A DNA stretch of 64,000 nt from Trichaptum fuscoviolaceum (lineage: Eukaryota > Basidiomycota > Agaricomycetes > Hymenochaetales > Trichaptaceae), in the NCBI GenBank assembly GCA_910574455.1, contig CAJSYZ010000010.1, positions 1,206,770-1,270,769 of the forward strand, read 5' to 3'. How positions within the stretch are numbered: position 1 is the first letter of the stretch; each line of letters opens with the position of its first letter. Below are positions 23,829-34,563 of this stretch, one piece after another. The notes below the pieces were generated by a model. It saw only the letters and a list, made by a program, of their open reading frames with translations. It searched no databases and was not told where the DNA came from. A program made the translations under genes and the position numbers.

Positions 23829-25454
23829 ATGTCAATCGACCTGCAAATCCGTCAAGTTGCGGGTGTCTCTGTGCCCTCTCCAGGTGAGCAAAACTTGGTG
23901 TTTGGTACCATATTTGTCTCAGCCCCTGAATTATGATCGGCAGGGTTTGGTGCGATGGGATTGAGCAATAGCTATGGGGTTGCAAACGATGAAGAGAGTA
24001 AGGAGCTTTTGAGGCATGCTATTAAGATTGGGCAGGTTGGTACACCCCATCGTTGATTTACGCTAGGACTCACGAGCTTTGTATATGCAGACTTTCTGGG
24101 ATACGTAAGAAGACTTGCCACCATGATAGATTGATAACTGAAGTCGACGGTTTAGCGCTGACGTTTACGGGATTGGCCATAAGTGAGTACAGAGCCCGAT
24201 GTATAGATTGTTTGCAGTTAATGATTTCAATCCCCTAACAGCGAAGAATTGATTGGTGAGTAAATGCAGAGCCTACAAAAAACAAGCCTTAACCTTTCAC
24301 GAACTAGGGGCCGTCCTGAAGGAGGGAGATAACCGCTCCAAGGTCTTCCTGGCGACAAAGTTCGGCAATGTATATGATCCAGAGACTCGAACAGGAAGCG
24401 GGGACGTCAGAGGTAAGTATATGCCTTTGGTCACGGTAATGAGTAAGAGGCTGAAACGAGCTTTCAGGCGACGCGACCTACATCCGAGAGTCCATCGAAA
24501 GGTCCATCAAGAGGCTTGGAACGACTCCTGATTTGTACTACCAGCACAGGGTAGATCCGAATGTGTGAGTTCGATTCTGGCGGTTGAAGGTACAAGTCAC
24601 TTAAACCGTACTTTAGGAGCATTGAAGAAACTTATGGAACTCTGGAAGAGTTACGGAAGGAGGGGAAGTTTAAGTACATCGGCATCTCCGAGCCGAGCGC
24701 TGAAACACTCAGGAAAGCCGCAAAGGTGAGTCATCGGTGTAGGAGATACTGTCAGAAAATCGCTCTAAGATGGGTTGATTGGTAGGTTGCGAAAATATCA
24801 GCGTTGCAAGTCGAATATTCCCCGTGGACTATAGACATTGAGCGAAGTGAGTCAATCATACGAAAACATGGCCGAGACTTACTGACATGTCATGTTTTAG
24901 ATGGCGTCCTTCAGGCCGCTAGAGAGCTGGATATTCCAATCGTTGCCTACTCTCCTTTGGGTCGAGGCTTCCTGACGGTGATTATTCATTTATAGAGACA
25001 ATGGTATCTGAGTCTCATTATGCTACAACTAGGGCCGATACAAATCGTATGACGACTTCGAGCCAGGAGACAGGCGGCGGCAGCACCCACGTTTCTCTAA
25101 AGAGAACTTCGAGAAGAACCTGAGGGTAAGCCCGACTTACTCTCCGGGGCCTGTCTTTGACTGACGTCTTTCATTGCGCGTGCGTCTTCGAAGATCGTGG
25201 AGAAATTGACTTCGATAGCAACAAAGAAGAATATCACTCCAGCGCAGCTCGCGCTCGCGTGGGTTGCTGCGCAAGGGCCAGATATCATCCCGATACCGGG
25301 AACGAAGACTATTCCACGACTGGAAGAGAACTGGGCGTCTCGAGATGTCAAGTTCACTGAAGAGGAACTCGCGGAGTTGAGGGCGGTGATAGATAGCTTT
25401 GAGACAAGCGGGACAAGATATCCGGAGCAGCAGCTGAAGAAAGTCGAAGTTTAG
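23829..25454 (+). CDS. aldo-keto reductase
   Basis: Cytosolic NADPH-dependent oxidoreductase with a TIM-barrel fold; the sequence resembles the fungal AKR8/AKR13 type (pyridoxal reductase or YakC-like). ATG at 23829 ([18 protein letters not shown]). About ten small exons splice into a continuous protein of about 340 residues: [128 protein letters not shown] and [16 protein letters not shown]. The full catalytic tetrad is visible: Asp in WDTAD, Tyr in DVYG, Lys in ATKFG and His in YYQHR. Stop TAG 25452-25454. The substrate cannot be read from sequence. Open frames on the opposite strand over the last exon are shadows. Confidence 0.94.
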
Positions 25455-26225
25455 AAAGTCCAGCAAGGGAACAATCCGACTGATTTGATTTCTGCCCCAC
25501 TGTAACGGGATCCCAGGTAGGTTATCAAGAGATATTTTGTTCCAGTTATAGAGCTCTGCCTTTTCTGTGTGCAACTCGTTCTCGTATCCTTTTGCCGATA
25601 TTGAATGAAGCCACCTGTGAGAAGAGAAAGTGGTGTTTGCGGTGTGCCTGATAAGTTGAGTAAATAGCTGTATGAATGGGATCCAGTTCGATTTGGAAGT
25701 TTTCGCCAGGTCAGCAGTCCAAGACACATTTGTAGTACGTCTCTTCCATTCATCACTACTGTATGTTATGGTCCCAAGCTAGTATAATAGTGCGGGAGCA
25801 AGAGGTAGTATAGAAAGAAAAGGCGGATGCGGTTGGTGAATGACCAAAACACATGTCGTCAGGGGCCGGCAACTTTTCTTGACAAGCTAGGACTAAACGC
25901 GTGCCACAGTTGTCTTCTACCTCCACCACCGCTCAAGCGCTCGACGTCACGCTCAGCCAACATCTCTCAAGATCTGAGCATTGGCGAGCATTATCTTGCC
26001 CCCAAGGAACCATTATCAACGGAGTGTATTGGACCCGCTGTGTAAATCATAACAGCCTCCGATTGAAGTAACAAGGGGCCACGACGTCGGCTACCGAAGC
26101 TTTGTTATCCAGACAACGATCAAATTTGGCATCGAGAACACATTGGCGATACTGGACGAATCCTGGAACAAGATATTGTCGAGGGTATCGAGCTATCTCT
26201 ACCTAAGAAAAACCTGTCTTAGACA
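25455..26225. other. intergenic region
   Basis: About 770 bases between the reductase and the PI4P 5-kinase gene. A 72-codon plus frame (25827-26045) has no motif and is probably leader DNA of the kinase gene. It should include the kinase promoter. Confidence 0.5.
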
Positions 26226-28959
26226 ATGGCGGGGGCCGTAGCAGGACCACAACTGACCGCACCGCTTTACCGCAACGCTAGTCCCTCTCCATCTGCCGAC
26301 CTGGATTCAAGGCGCACTTCACTCGTTTCTGCTTCCGCAGCCTCCTTTCACACCGCCCAATCTATACAGTCGCGCTCGCAATCGCAGCTTTCGATGAACT
26401 CAGTGGCGTCATCCACTTCAGGACATACAGTTGGTGGGGGAAAGAAGGACAAGGAGGTCGAAGGTACTACGGTGACGAAGGGATTGAAGCCGCTACAGCT
26501 AGTAGCGCAGAATGGCCAGGACATTCGCATCGTGAGGGTGAGCGGTGAGGTGGTTGAGCTCCATTCGAGTGAACCAGCAGCGGCATCCCTACACGGAGGT
26601 AGTATTAACATGGTTTCTGACGAGCCCCCTCATGCCGCGGGGCCTCCGCCTCCATCGCCTCCACCTAGTGTCGAGCGCGATGGAGACGAGGAACCCACCG
26701 TACAAATACCTCGGTCATCGTCGCCGAAACTGGGTTTCTCGCGCTCTGAGCCCGTCCCCGTGGGCCAGCCTCCGACTACGCGATTGCCCTTTGATCCCCA
26801 AAGAAAGCGGTCATTTGGGTCGTCAATACAGATGTTAGGCTCGGGCCCATCTATCCACTCATCGGTGAATGACACTGTTCGAAAGCGTGCTTCTACTGAG
26901 ACTCGTGTGTCGACACACACTGTCACCGGTTCATCCAGTTCTGCCTCTCATCGTCTTCATGCCGATGACCAAAGCACGACACCAGCGACGTCAGAGAAAA
27001 GTGGAATCCCTGCGTCGATCTCTACAGGTGGTCTTACTCCGTTTCCTGCACCGTCTTCTGCGCCATCTACGAAAGGCTCTCACTTGAGCATGGACGGTTC
27101 AGGATATCTTCAGCCGCCGCGTACCTCATCACATCGACCAGCACGCCGCAACACAACCGGCTCAGCACATCCTTCTTCAAGACCAACCAAACACCTTGCT
27201 AATGCTCATGCACATCACCAAAGTACACTACCCCCCGGACAGGGTCCGCATGGGAGAGCGTATGACGATGTTGATGCGTACGCTGCTGCGCATGGGCACG
27301 GGCAGATTGCAAGTGGATCGAGCTTGGGTTTTGCTGAGCTCGATCCGGATATCTTGATTCAGGCAGATCAAATTCGACGCGAGCGTCAGGCGAAACGCCG
27401 ACAGCAGGAGGAGCGGGAGGCGGAGATTGTCGCTTTGAAGAAAGAGACCAGCAAAGACGATAAGCAAGTAGCAGTAGGGAACTTGATTGGAGAAGATCAT
27501 GTCAACTATGTGCTAATGTACAACATGCTGACTGGGATCCGCATTGGTGTAAGTGAAGCTTTGCTTTGTGATTTTTCAGTTCTTACACTTGTCATCAGGT
27601 TTCAAGGTGCTCAGCGAAAATAAAGCGGCCTCTCACTGATGAAGACTTTTCCGCTCGACATAAATATTCCTTTGACATGTATGTACAATTATGCATTCTC
27701 TTCCCCCGTACACACGTATAACTTTGATTCAGAGTCGGCAATGAATTAACGCCCTCCGCTCGTTACGACTTTAAGTTTAAGGATTATGCGCCCTGGGTTT
27801 TCCGCGAACTCCGGGAAGACTACTTTGGCCTCGACCCAGCTGACTATCTGCTCTCGCTTACCGCAAAGTACATTCTCTCCGAATTAGGCTCCCCTGGCAA
27901 ATCTGGATCCTTCTTCTACTTCTCTCGTGACTACCGCTTCATCATTAAAACTATCCACCACACCGAGCACAAATTTCTAAGATCGATTCTGAAGGACTAC
28001 TACTTTCACGTCAAGGACAACCCTCACACACTTCTCTCGAGGTTCTATGGTCTGCACCGTGTGAAGTTGCCGAGGGGTCGGAAAATACACTTCGTAATCA
28101 TGAACAATCTTTTCCCTCCTCATAAGGATGTCCATGAAACGTATGATCTGAAAGGATCGACAGTTGGTCGTGAATACCCGGAAGAAAAGGCGAAGCAGAA
28201 TCCGAGGGCAACGCTAAAAGACTTGAATTGGATCAATCGAGGGAAGTCGCTTGAGCTCGGCCCGGAAAAACGTGCACTTTTGACTGAACAACTAAGACGT
28301 GATTCGGAGCTGTTGAAGCACCTGAAGGTCATGGACTATAGCCTACTGGTTGGCATACATAATATGCAACGTGGAAATAGAGATAATGTTCGAAGTAACA
28401 CACTGAAGGTGTTCTCTGTTAGTATATTTCAGTTCTAAACAGCGAGTCATCACTAACTTTGCCCTTCTATGCATAGCCGAACATGCCACAGCCAATCAAA
28501 CGAAAACCAACAGCGTTAAAGGGCAGTTCTCCAGAGGCTATTGCCATGCGAAAGGCCGTGCGGGTCTCGGCACCAGAACGGTTAGATTCCCAGCATGCCC
28601 TGAACCTTCCAGAGGAAGATATAGGGGACCGCCAACAGTTCATATTCTATCAAGACGAGGGTGGATTACAGGCGACGGATGAACAGAATCGGCCGCTGGA
28701 CACTATCTACTACCTTGGCGTCATCGACATTCTCACTCCGTACACAGTGGTGAAACGATTGGAGCATCTATGGAAAGGATTATCGGCCGATCGAGTAAGC
28801 ACATTAAGCCGTTTGTTGTATATCTTAATTGCAGCTGACCATGTTGTATAGCATAAGATCAGTCCTGTTCCTCCTGTCGAGTACGGCAATCGCTTTTTCG
28901 ACTTCATGAAAGCCATCATGCGTGGCGGTGGTGGCGGGGCGAGGTTCAAGTCGGAGTAG
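26226..28959 (+). CDS. MSS4: phosphatidylinositol-4-phosphate 5-kinase (Mss4)
   Basis: Makes PI(4,5)P2 at the plasma membrane, controlling actin and endocytosis. ATG at 26226 ([19 protein letters not shown]) opens a long Ser/Pro/His-rich, probably disordered N-terminus of about 400 residues. The kinase core follows over several exons: [20 protein letters not shown], then [40 protein letters not shown] (ATP-site lysine region), [51 protein letters not shown] (catalytic Asp in MDYSLL), and [20 protein letters not shown] (activation-loop lead, IDIL). It ends [20 protein letters not shown] with TAG 28957-28959. All PIP-kinase motifs are present in order, with in-phase introns of 50-70 nt. Confidence 0.96.
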
Positions 28960-29570
28960 TGCCCGCAAACATTACTATCCAAGTTCACCTTATGACTTGA
29001 GTGGCCCAGTCTCCTCGCGCTTCTCACTCTATGTTTTATATACCACCTCCCCTTACCTCCCTTATGGCTCCAATACTCATTACTGCAATTGTGCATGTTT
29101 ATTTACTTTATTCATCGCGGCTTTCGTGCTTATTCTCTATCTCTTGTCGTTCTCTATCATCTGTGTATTGCATACATCGGCATCATGTCACTCGCACACT
29201 CGTTTCGTCAACCATCTACATTGTTTTCTTGGAAGTAGTAGTAGAGTAACGGACTTCAAGTATACGCTTTCTCTTCTTCTACTCACCCTTCTCTTCGGTC
29301 CCTCTTTGCTCGGCCTACCACTGTCGTTCATGGATTTTATTTATTTAGACTATTGTTTTTACATCAGGGCCTATTAGACCCGCATCACGCTCTTTCATAC
29401 GCTCTAGGCATTTTTTGTCTAGTTTAGTTTTTTTTCATGCATCTTTTTCCGAGCATTGGATATGAACAGAGAAGTCTTTGCTAAGAAACGTGCAGTCTAC
29501 AAAGAAGTTATCAACTTAAAACATTTCGGATGCTTCAAGTTGAGTGGAAGTCCTCACCTTGCTCCCCTCT
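28960..29570. other. intergenic region between convergent genes
   Basis: About 610 bases, T/C-rich at 29000-29450. Plus-strand open frames here begin with unusual codons, look like low-complexity hydrophobic read-through of the kinase 3' UTR, and are not called. Confidence 0.5.
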
Positions 29571-30371
29571 CTAAACAAGAAATTTGATGATTGCTTCTTG
29601 GTGGACACTGGGTATGCTCGTGATCTGCCTTCGCATCATATCCTTCGTGAATTCCTCTTCCACAGGTGTAATTTCCAATTCTTTGACCTCGTCGTTGAAG
29701 CCGGCACTGCTGCTGTCAATCGTGGTGTACGCGCAGCTGTCGACGTAAGAATCTATTATCCTCTCCACTATTGGGAAATCCGGGCCTTCATTCCCTTCCC
29801 TGGCGCTAGTGGGAAGTTTACCAACAATTTTCTCTTCGCCATCCACTTCTGACGTGGTGGTGAACCAGAGCCTGTGCTTGAACCTCCAACGATTTTGGTA
29901 GATAGCGATATAGTCGCCCGGTTCAATAGTAAATTTGAGCTTCTTGGCATCCGGTGAAATGGTTTCCTGAGCGCAGAATGTCTTGAATGGTATGCCGTCG
30001 GAGCTGATGCGTAGTCCATTCACTATCTCATGGAGTCCAACAGGTGGACTATTCTGCACCACCACGAATCGTGATGTGAGTGTGACCGGTACTAGTGTGA
30101 CATCGGATTCAGTATCGTTCGAGAATTTAGCAACAGGAACCCATTCAACATCGACGAGATACGTGTCCACGACAGTGTAGAGGATGCTCATATGTGGGCC
30201 GCCGCGTAGTATTCGAAGGGAATGAGCTGTCTTTTCCTGTTTTACAAGACAGTCACCGCCTTTCGGACGGAGGAGTCTGGGCATCGGTGCCTCTGCTTTC
30301 TGCTGATGCTCGCTATTAAGTACTTTGCGAAACAAATGTCGGATAAAGTAACTCACCGTCTTTGTAGACAT
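29571..30371 (-). CDS. tandem paralogue A, uncharacterised ~250-aa protein
   Basis: I do not recognise the family. ATG at 30371 (MSTKT) is followed directly by a likely 57-nt intron (30356-30300, GTGAGT..CAG); this intron has no stop and is a multiple of three, so its retention would still code. The main exon reads PMPRLLRPKGGDCLVKQEK, then YTVVDTYLVDVEWVPVAKFS, LTSRFVVVQNSPPVGLHEIV, IPFKTFCAQETISPDAKKL, EPGDYIAIYQNRWRFKHRLW, EEKIVG and IIDSYVDSCAYTTID, ending SVHQEAIIKFLV. No signal peptide, membrane helix or catalytic signature is visible. Alternating hydrophobic/polar runs suggest a beta-rich fold. A TTTATAAT box lies about 230 bases upstream of the ATG, with a 5'-UTR intron between. Same direction as B and C. 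Confidence 0.75.
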   Translation of the reverse strand: MSTKTVSYFIRHLFRKVLNSEHQQKAEAPMPRLLRPKGGDCLVKQEKTAHSLRILRGGPHMSILYTVVDTYLVDVEWVPVAKFSNDTESDVTLVPVTLTSRFVVVQNSPPVGLHEIVNGLRISSDGIPFKTFCAQETISPDAKKLKFTIEPGDYIAIYQNRWRFKHRLWFTTTSEVDGEEKIVGKLPTSAREGNEGPDFPIVERIIDSYVDSCAYTTIDSSSAGFNDEVKELEITPVEEEFTKDMMRRQITSIPSVHQEAIIKFLV

Positions 30372-32072
30372 AGCAGCAAGCTTTACTACCAGTATCCGTG
30401 GTTATTGGCTATCCTGGGGCTATCGTGGCTTTCTATGAGTATGTAAACATGTAAATCTTCATTGTCTAGAAGTCTAGAAGGACATCAATGCATACCTTTA
30501 AACGTTCGAGCGTAAAACAGGAGAGGATTTAGCACTATCGATGAGATGAGAGAAAGGAGAAGATCTCTCTGCAACAACCAAGGACAGAACGCTGAATTAT
30601 AAAGGGGCTGGAAGTTTGACTGACAGCTTCATTACGTCTAGTAGTAGAAATCGGTGGTACTCGGTAGCACTGGCATCATTAAACGTGCTAATTCGGTCCT
30701 GCCTCATGATAAATCCAGCCTAGGCATACGGCCTTACTTCGCGAAGAGTACAGGAGAACATCTTTTGTTTATCGATGACAATCATTGCGGATCCTGTTGC
30801 ACTGCATTAGTGACGAATATGTATACCAGGTTCTGAAAATTTAGGTGCAAGTCTGGGGGAGTCGGTAACATGTACTAGCCTTACTCGGGGCGATTCGAAA
30901 CCACTGCACACACTGCGTTAAGGAGACAATAGCCGTAGCGTAAGTAGCTCTTGTTCGCTACCGACAGGCACCATAGCAAGGTCAATCACTCGAGTGTTAC
31001 TGGCATTCGACATGCCATGAGAGCAGGTAAAAATCCTCGAGCAACTTACCTCAAGCTTCCAAGAGGAGACTTAACGTGCTACTAGTATAAGTTATTTGTT
31101 GATGATAATAAAACTTGAAGAAGATGGCACATACCAGTTTTGATCCTCCGTATAACTCTAGACATTATACGAGTGTATGTCAGGCTGTTCAGAAAGAATT
31201 ACGAACTGAATTCCAAAGTCCAGTTAATTAGGTCCAACCAGAGAGTCTTCGAAAGGCAGAGAATTGTAAGAGACGAAAAAGCGGTTGAAGCACATAGTTG
31301 ACCTTGTTTTGAATAAGACTTCCCGATCCTAGTGTTGCCCTTCAAAGGAAACCTGCCCTTCCGTCGCGACACGGCAGAGGGACGAAGAGAATAATGAGTG
31401 TGTTCAATGCAGCAGAGTCCTGAATTTGGAATCGCACTCCCTGGACTTCACTCACTGCTGCCACTGCCACTGGCAGTGGCAAGATCCTCGGGGTCGGTAC
31501 CTCGGCCCGGGGCCGGTCGTGGTGGGTGAAAATGAAGTCACAGCGTGACTTGCTGACATTCACGGTGGTGCCGTCACGGTGACACAACTGTGCGTCCACT
31601 GGCAAGTCCTTGCTTCATACCATCGTCTCTCCAGGTTTCCGTGGCAGTGGTTTCCCCCTCAAGGTGTACAAAAGACCTGCGTCCAACTCTCTTATCAATT
31701 CGATGGACAATGGCTGCGAAGTAGGTGGAGACGTTTATCATTTACAAGTAGTAAAACTGGTACATTCTACATGTAGTATGTGCAGTTCACGTCCGCTCCT
31801 TCAAGTGTATACTACTATATGTCAATGGCGTGAGCCATACTACAAGACGGGAAATCTGTGAGGAAAGGAGCATGAATACTGGGGCAGTTAAGCTTCTTTA
31901 TTGTTTGACTTTCAGAAGCGGGAAACGAAATCTTCGGCTAGAGCAAACATAGTATGCTACCGTTTTATTCAATCCGGTGAGTCCGTACATATAGCTCGCC
32001 TCACGCTGTAAGTTATCAGGTTGAAGCGTACTACTAGACACCTGAGGGTTAACGCATACCTTGATTCCTTTT
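30372..32072. other. spacer between paralogues A and B
   Basis: About 1.7 kb. The first 250 bases are the leader, 5'-UTR intron and promoter of paralogue A. The rest contains no supported gene but shares patches of sequence with the B-C spacer and with DNA upstream of C. A 21-base imperfect palindrome (GCCACTGCCACTGGCAGTGG plus C) sits near 31463. Confidence 0.55.
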
Positions 32073-32850
32073 CTAAACAAGAAGCCTAGCGATTGCTTCT
32101 TGGTGCAGAATCGGTATGAACGTGATACCCATTCGCATTGTACCCTTCGTGAATTCCTCCTTCACAGGTGTAATGTCCACTTCTTCGACCGCATCGTTGA
32201 AACCGGGACTGCTGCGATCAATCGTGGTGTATGCACAACTGTCAATGTAACTTTCTACATTCCTCTCGATTATCGGAAATGGGCTTTCATAATCATCGGC
32301 GCGGCTAGGTCGTTTACCAACAATTCTCTCTTCGCCATCTTCTAGCGTAGATATGAACCAAAGCTTGTGCTTGAACCTCCAACGCCTTTGATAGATAACG
32401 ATATAATTGTTCGGCTCAACGTTAAAACTCAATTCCTTGGTCTCCGGGGAACTGGTTTCCTGGGCGCGGAATGTTTTAAATGGTTTGCCGTCGGATTTGA
32501 TGCATAGGCCATCCACCGAGTCGCGAAGTCCAAGAGTTTGGCGATTTTGCACCACCACGAATTGCGACTTGAGTGTGGCCGGTAGTGTGATGGCAGAGGC
32601 GGTGTTGTTCAGGAGTTGAACAACAGGAACCCATTCGACATCGACAAGATAAGTGTCGACGACAGAGTGCAGGATGATCATATATCCCTTGTATTGTTGC
32701 GTTTGGACGGAACAAACTGCCTTGACCTGTTTCACAAGACAATCACCTCCTTTGGGACGGACGAGTCTGTGCATTGATGGTTCTGGATACTGCTGCTGCA
32801 TTGAGTACAGTACTTTCCGAAAAGAACGTGAAAGGATTTGAGCTCACCAT
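32073..32850 (-). CDS. tandem paralogue B, uncharacterised ~240-aa protein
   Basis: Paralogue of A and C. The favoured model starts with ATG at 32848-32850 at the very end of an exon, then a 52-nt intron (GTGAGC..CAG, 32847-32796; not a multiple of three, so it must be removed if this ATG is used). The main exon reads QYPEPSMHRLVRPKGGDCLV, HSVVDTYLVDVEWVPVVQLL, LPATLKSQFVVVQNR, KPFKTFRAQETSSPETKEL, EPNNYIVIYQRRWRFKHKLW, EERIVGKRPS and NVESYIDSCAYTTIDRSSPG, ending HQEAIARLLV (stop at 32073). An alternative unspliced start is the ATG at 32801 (MQQQYPEP). Conserved blocks shared with A and C are RPKGGDCL, DVEWVP, FKTF.AQETSSP, W/RWRFKH.LWF and DSC.YT.ID. Function unknown. Confidence 0.75.
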
Positions 32851-33768
32851 CTTCGTCGACCCAATAGTTATTAGTACGGCGCTTAAATCTTACAACAGTA
32901 CAACAACTAGTCGCGAATGTTGGTTGTCGTGTTTCTCTACAAACAAACGAGAATGTGAACCTTATCCCCTGGAAGGACATTGCATCGCATACCTCAGATC
33001 GTTTGAGCGTAAAGCAGGAGGGAGTTCTGCACTATCGATAAGATGATGGGGTTAAGAAGAAGGAAGGCTGAGAGCGCCAACTGATAAAGGGGCGCCGGCT
33101 TGAAGTTTGATGGACGACCTCAACTTGTATTCTGTTAATAGTGACACAGGTAGCTTAGACGTGTTAATTTAATCTTGCTATCATAGACCCGGCCTGGCCA
33201 CCTGACCTCACTTCAAGAAAGTTATAGGAGCGCGTCTATTTGAAGCCGTGTCTTAGGCACGTTTGAAGTCTGTGATGCGAACGCATGGAGCCTGCCGGTG
33301 TGTTGGTCGGAATGTTGAAGCTATAGCACCATTTTTTTTAAAGTGTGTCAGAATAAAGTGCAACCTCGCCATCATACAGACGAAAATGCTTTTAATAAAC
33401 ACCATTCTGGGTGGGAGGTCGACGAAGCTTGATTTCACTGTGGTCATCGCATACATTGTCCAGGCACTGTCTAGAAAGTACCTAGGTGCGATCAAATGCC
33501 ATTTACAACTGGTACATCCTATACATATACATCAGCTCATATGTATATTGGACAACGACGTAAACCATACTGCAAAAAGCAAAATTATTGTCTGAGAAGG
33601 GGTCTGAGTACTGGAACAGTCAAACCGGGAAAAGAAATCTTCGACTGGAGGGAACGTATGCGAATGTTGAAGAACCGTTAAGTCCGCACATATTGCTTGC
33701 CTTGAGCTGAAGTTATGAAGTTAGAACATAGCAGAAGCGCAAAATTAGGAACATGCCTTGATTAAGTT
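32851..33768. other. spacer between paralogues B and C
   Basis: About 920 bases with the B leader, 5'-UTR intron and TATA-like CCCCTTTATC (minus, near 33085), plus segments similar to the other spacers. No extra gene supported. Confidence 0.55.
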
Positions 33769-34563
33769 CTAAATAAGAAGCTGGACGATTACTTCCTGGT
33801 GATGACTCGGAATGTTTGTAATGTGCTTTCTCATCATCCCCTTCGAAACATCCCCTTCCACAGGCGTAATGTCCACCTCACGAGCCGCTTCGATGAAAGC
33901 AGAGTTGTTTATATCGACCACGGTGTACTCACAACTGTCAACGTACAACGTTATGTTCCTCTCGATTATCGGGTAATCTGGGCCTTCATTTCCTGTGAGG
34001 ATGCTGACGTTGTTGGGTCGTCTACCAACAATTTTCTCTTCACCGTTCAGTTCCGATGAAGTGATGAACCAAAGTTTGTGCTTGAACCTCCATCGCTTTT
34101 GATAAATGGCGACATAGTTGTTCGGTTTGACGTTGGTTATGAATTTCTTGGTCTCGGGTGAGCTAGTCTCCTGGACACAGAACGTCTTGAATGGCACGTC
34201 GCCGGATCTGATACACAGACCGTCGATCAGCTCCTGAAGTTCGACATGTCGAACATTCTGTTCCACCACAAATTGTGACTTGAGAGTGGCTGGAAGTGTG
34301 ATGGCAGCATCAGTGTTGTTCAAAAACTGAACGATGGGAACCCATTCGGCATCGACAAAATACGTGTCCATAACTGAGTAAAGGACGCTCATATATGCGC
34401 CGTTCTTGGGCATTCGAATTGATTGAGTTTTCTTGACCTGTTTTATAAGACAGTCGCCGCCCTTTGGACGGATGAGTTTGTATGCTGTCGCTTCTGTCTG
34501 CTGTTGAATCTTGCTATTGAGTACAATGCGCGAGAACGTTGGCTGAAGGAACTCACTAACCAT
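33769..34563 (-). CDS. tandem paralogue C, uncharacterised ~245-aa protein
   Basis: Third paralogue. ATG at 34563 ends an exon; a 63-nt intron (GTTAGT..CAGCAG) follows, which, like that of A, has no stop and is a multiple of three. The main exon reads TEATAYKLIRPKGGDCLIKQ, YSVMDTYFVDAEWVPIVQFL, LPATLKSQFVVEQNVRHVEL, VPFKTFCVQETSSPETKKF, KPNNYVAIYQKRWRFKHKLW, EEKIVGRRPNN and NITLYVDSCEYTVVDINNS, ending PSHHQEVIVQLLI. By eye it is closest to B. As with A and B, no signal peptide or enzyme motif is visible. Soluble beta-rich defence, lectin-like or toxin-like roles are possible for such expanding fungal families, but nothing here proves one. Confidence 0.75.
   Translation of the reverse strand: MVSEFLQPTFSRIVLNSKIQQQTEATAYKLIRPKGGDCLIKQVKKTQSIRMPKNGAYMSVLYSVMDTYFVDAEWVPIVQFLNNTDAAITLPATLKSQFVVEQNVRHVELQELIDGLCIRSGDVPFKTFCVQETSSPETKKFITNVKPNNYVAIYQKRWRFKHKLWFITSSELNGEEKIVGRRPNNVSILTGNEGPDYPIIERNITLYVDSCEYTVVDINNSAFIEAAREVDITPVEGDVSKGMMRKHITNIPSHHQEVIVQLLI

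Noticed and set aside
31462..31483. Imperfect palindrome GCCACTGCCACTGGCAGTGG
   Set aside because: Single short occurrence with a central mismatch and no linked gene or partner; likely chance.
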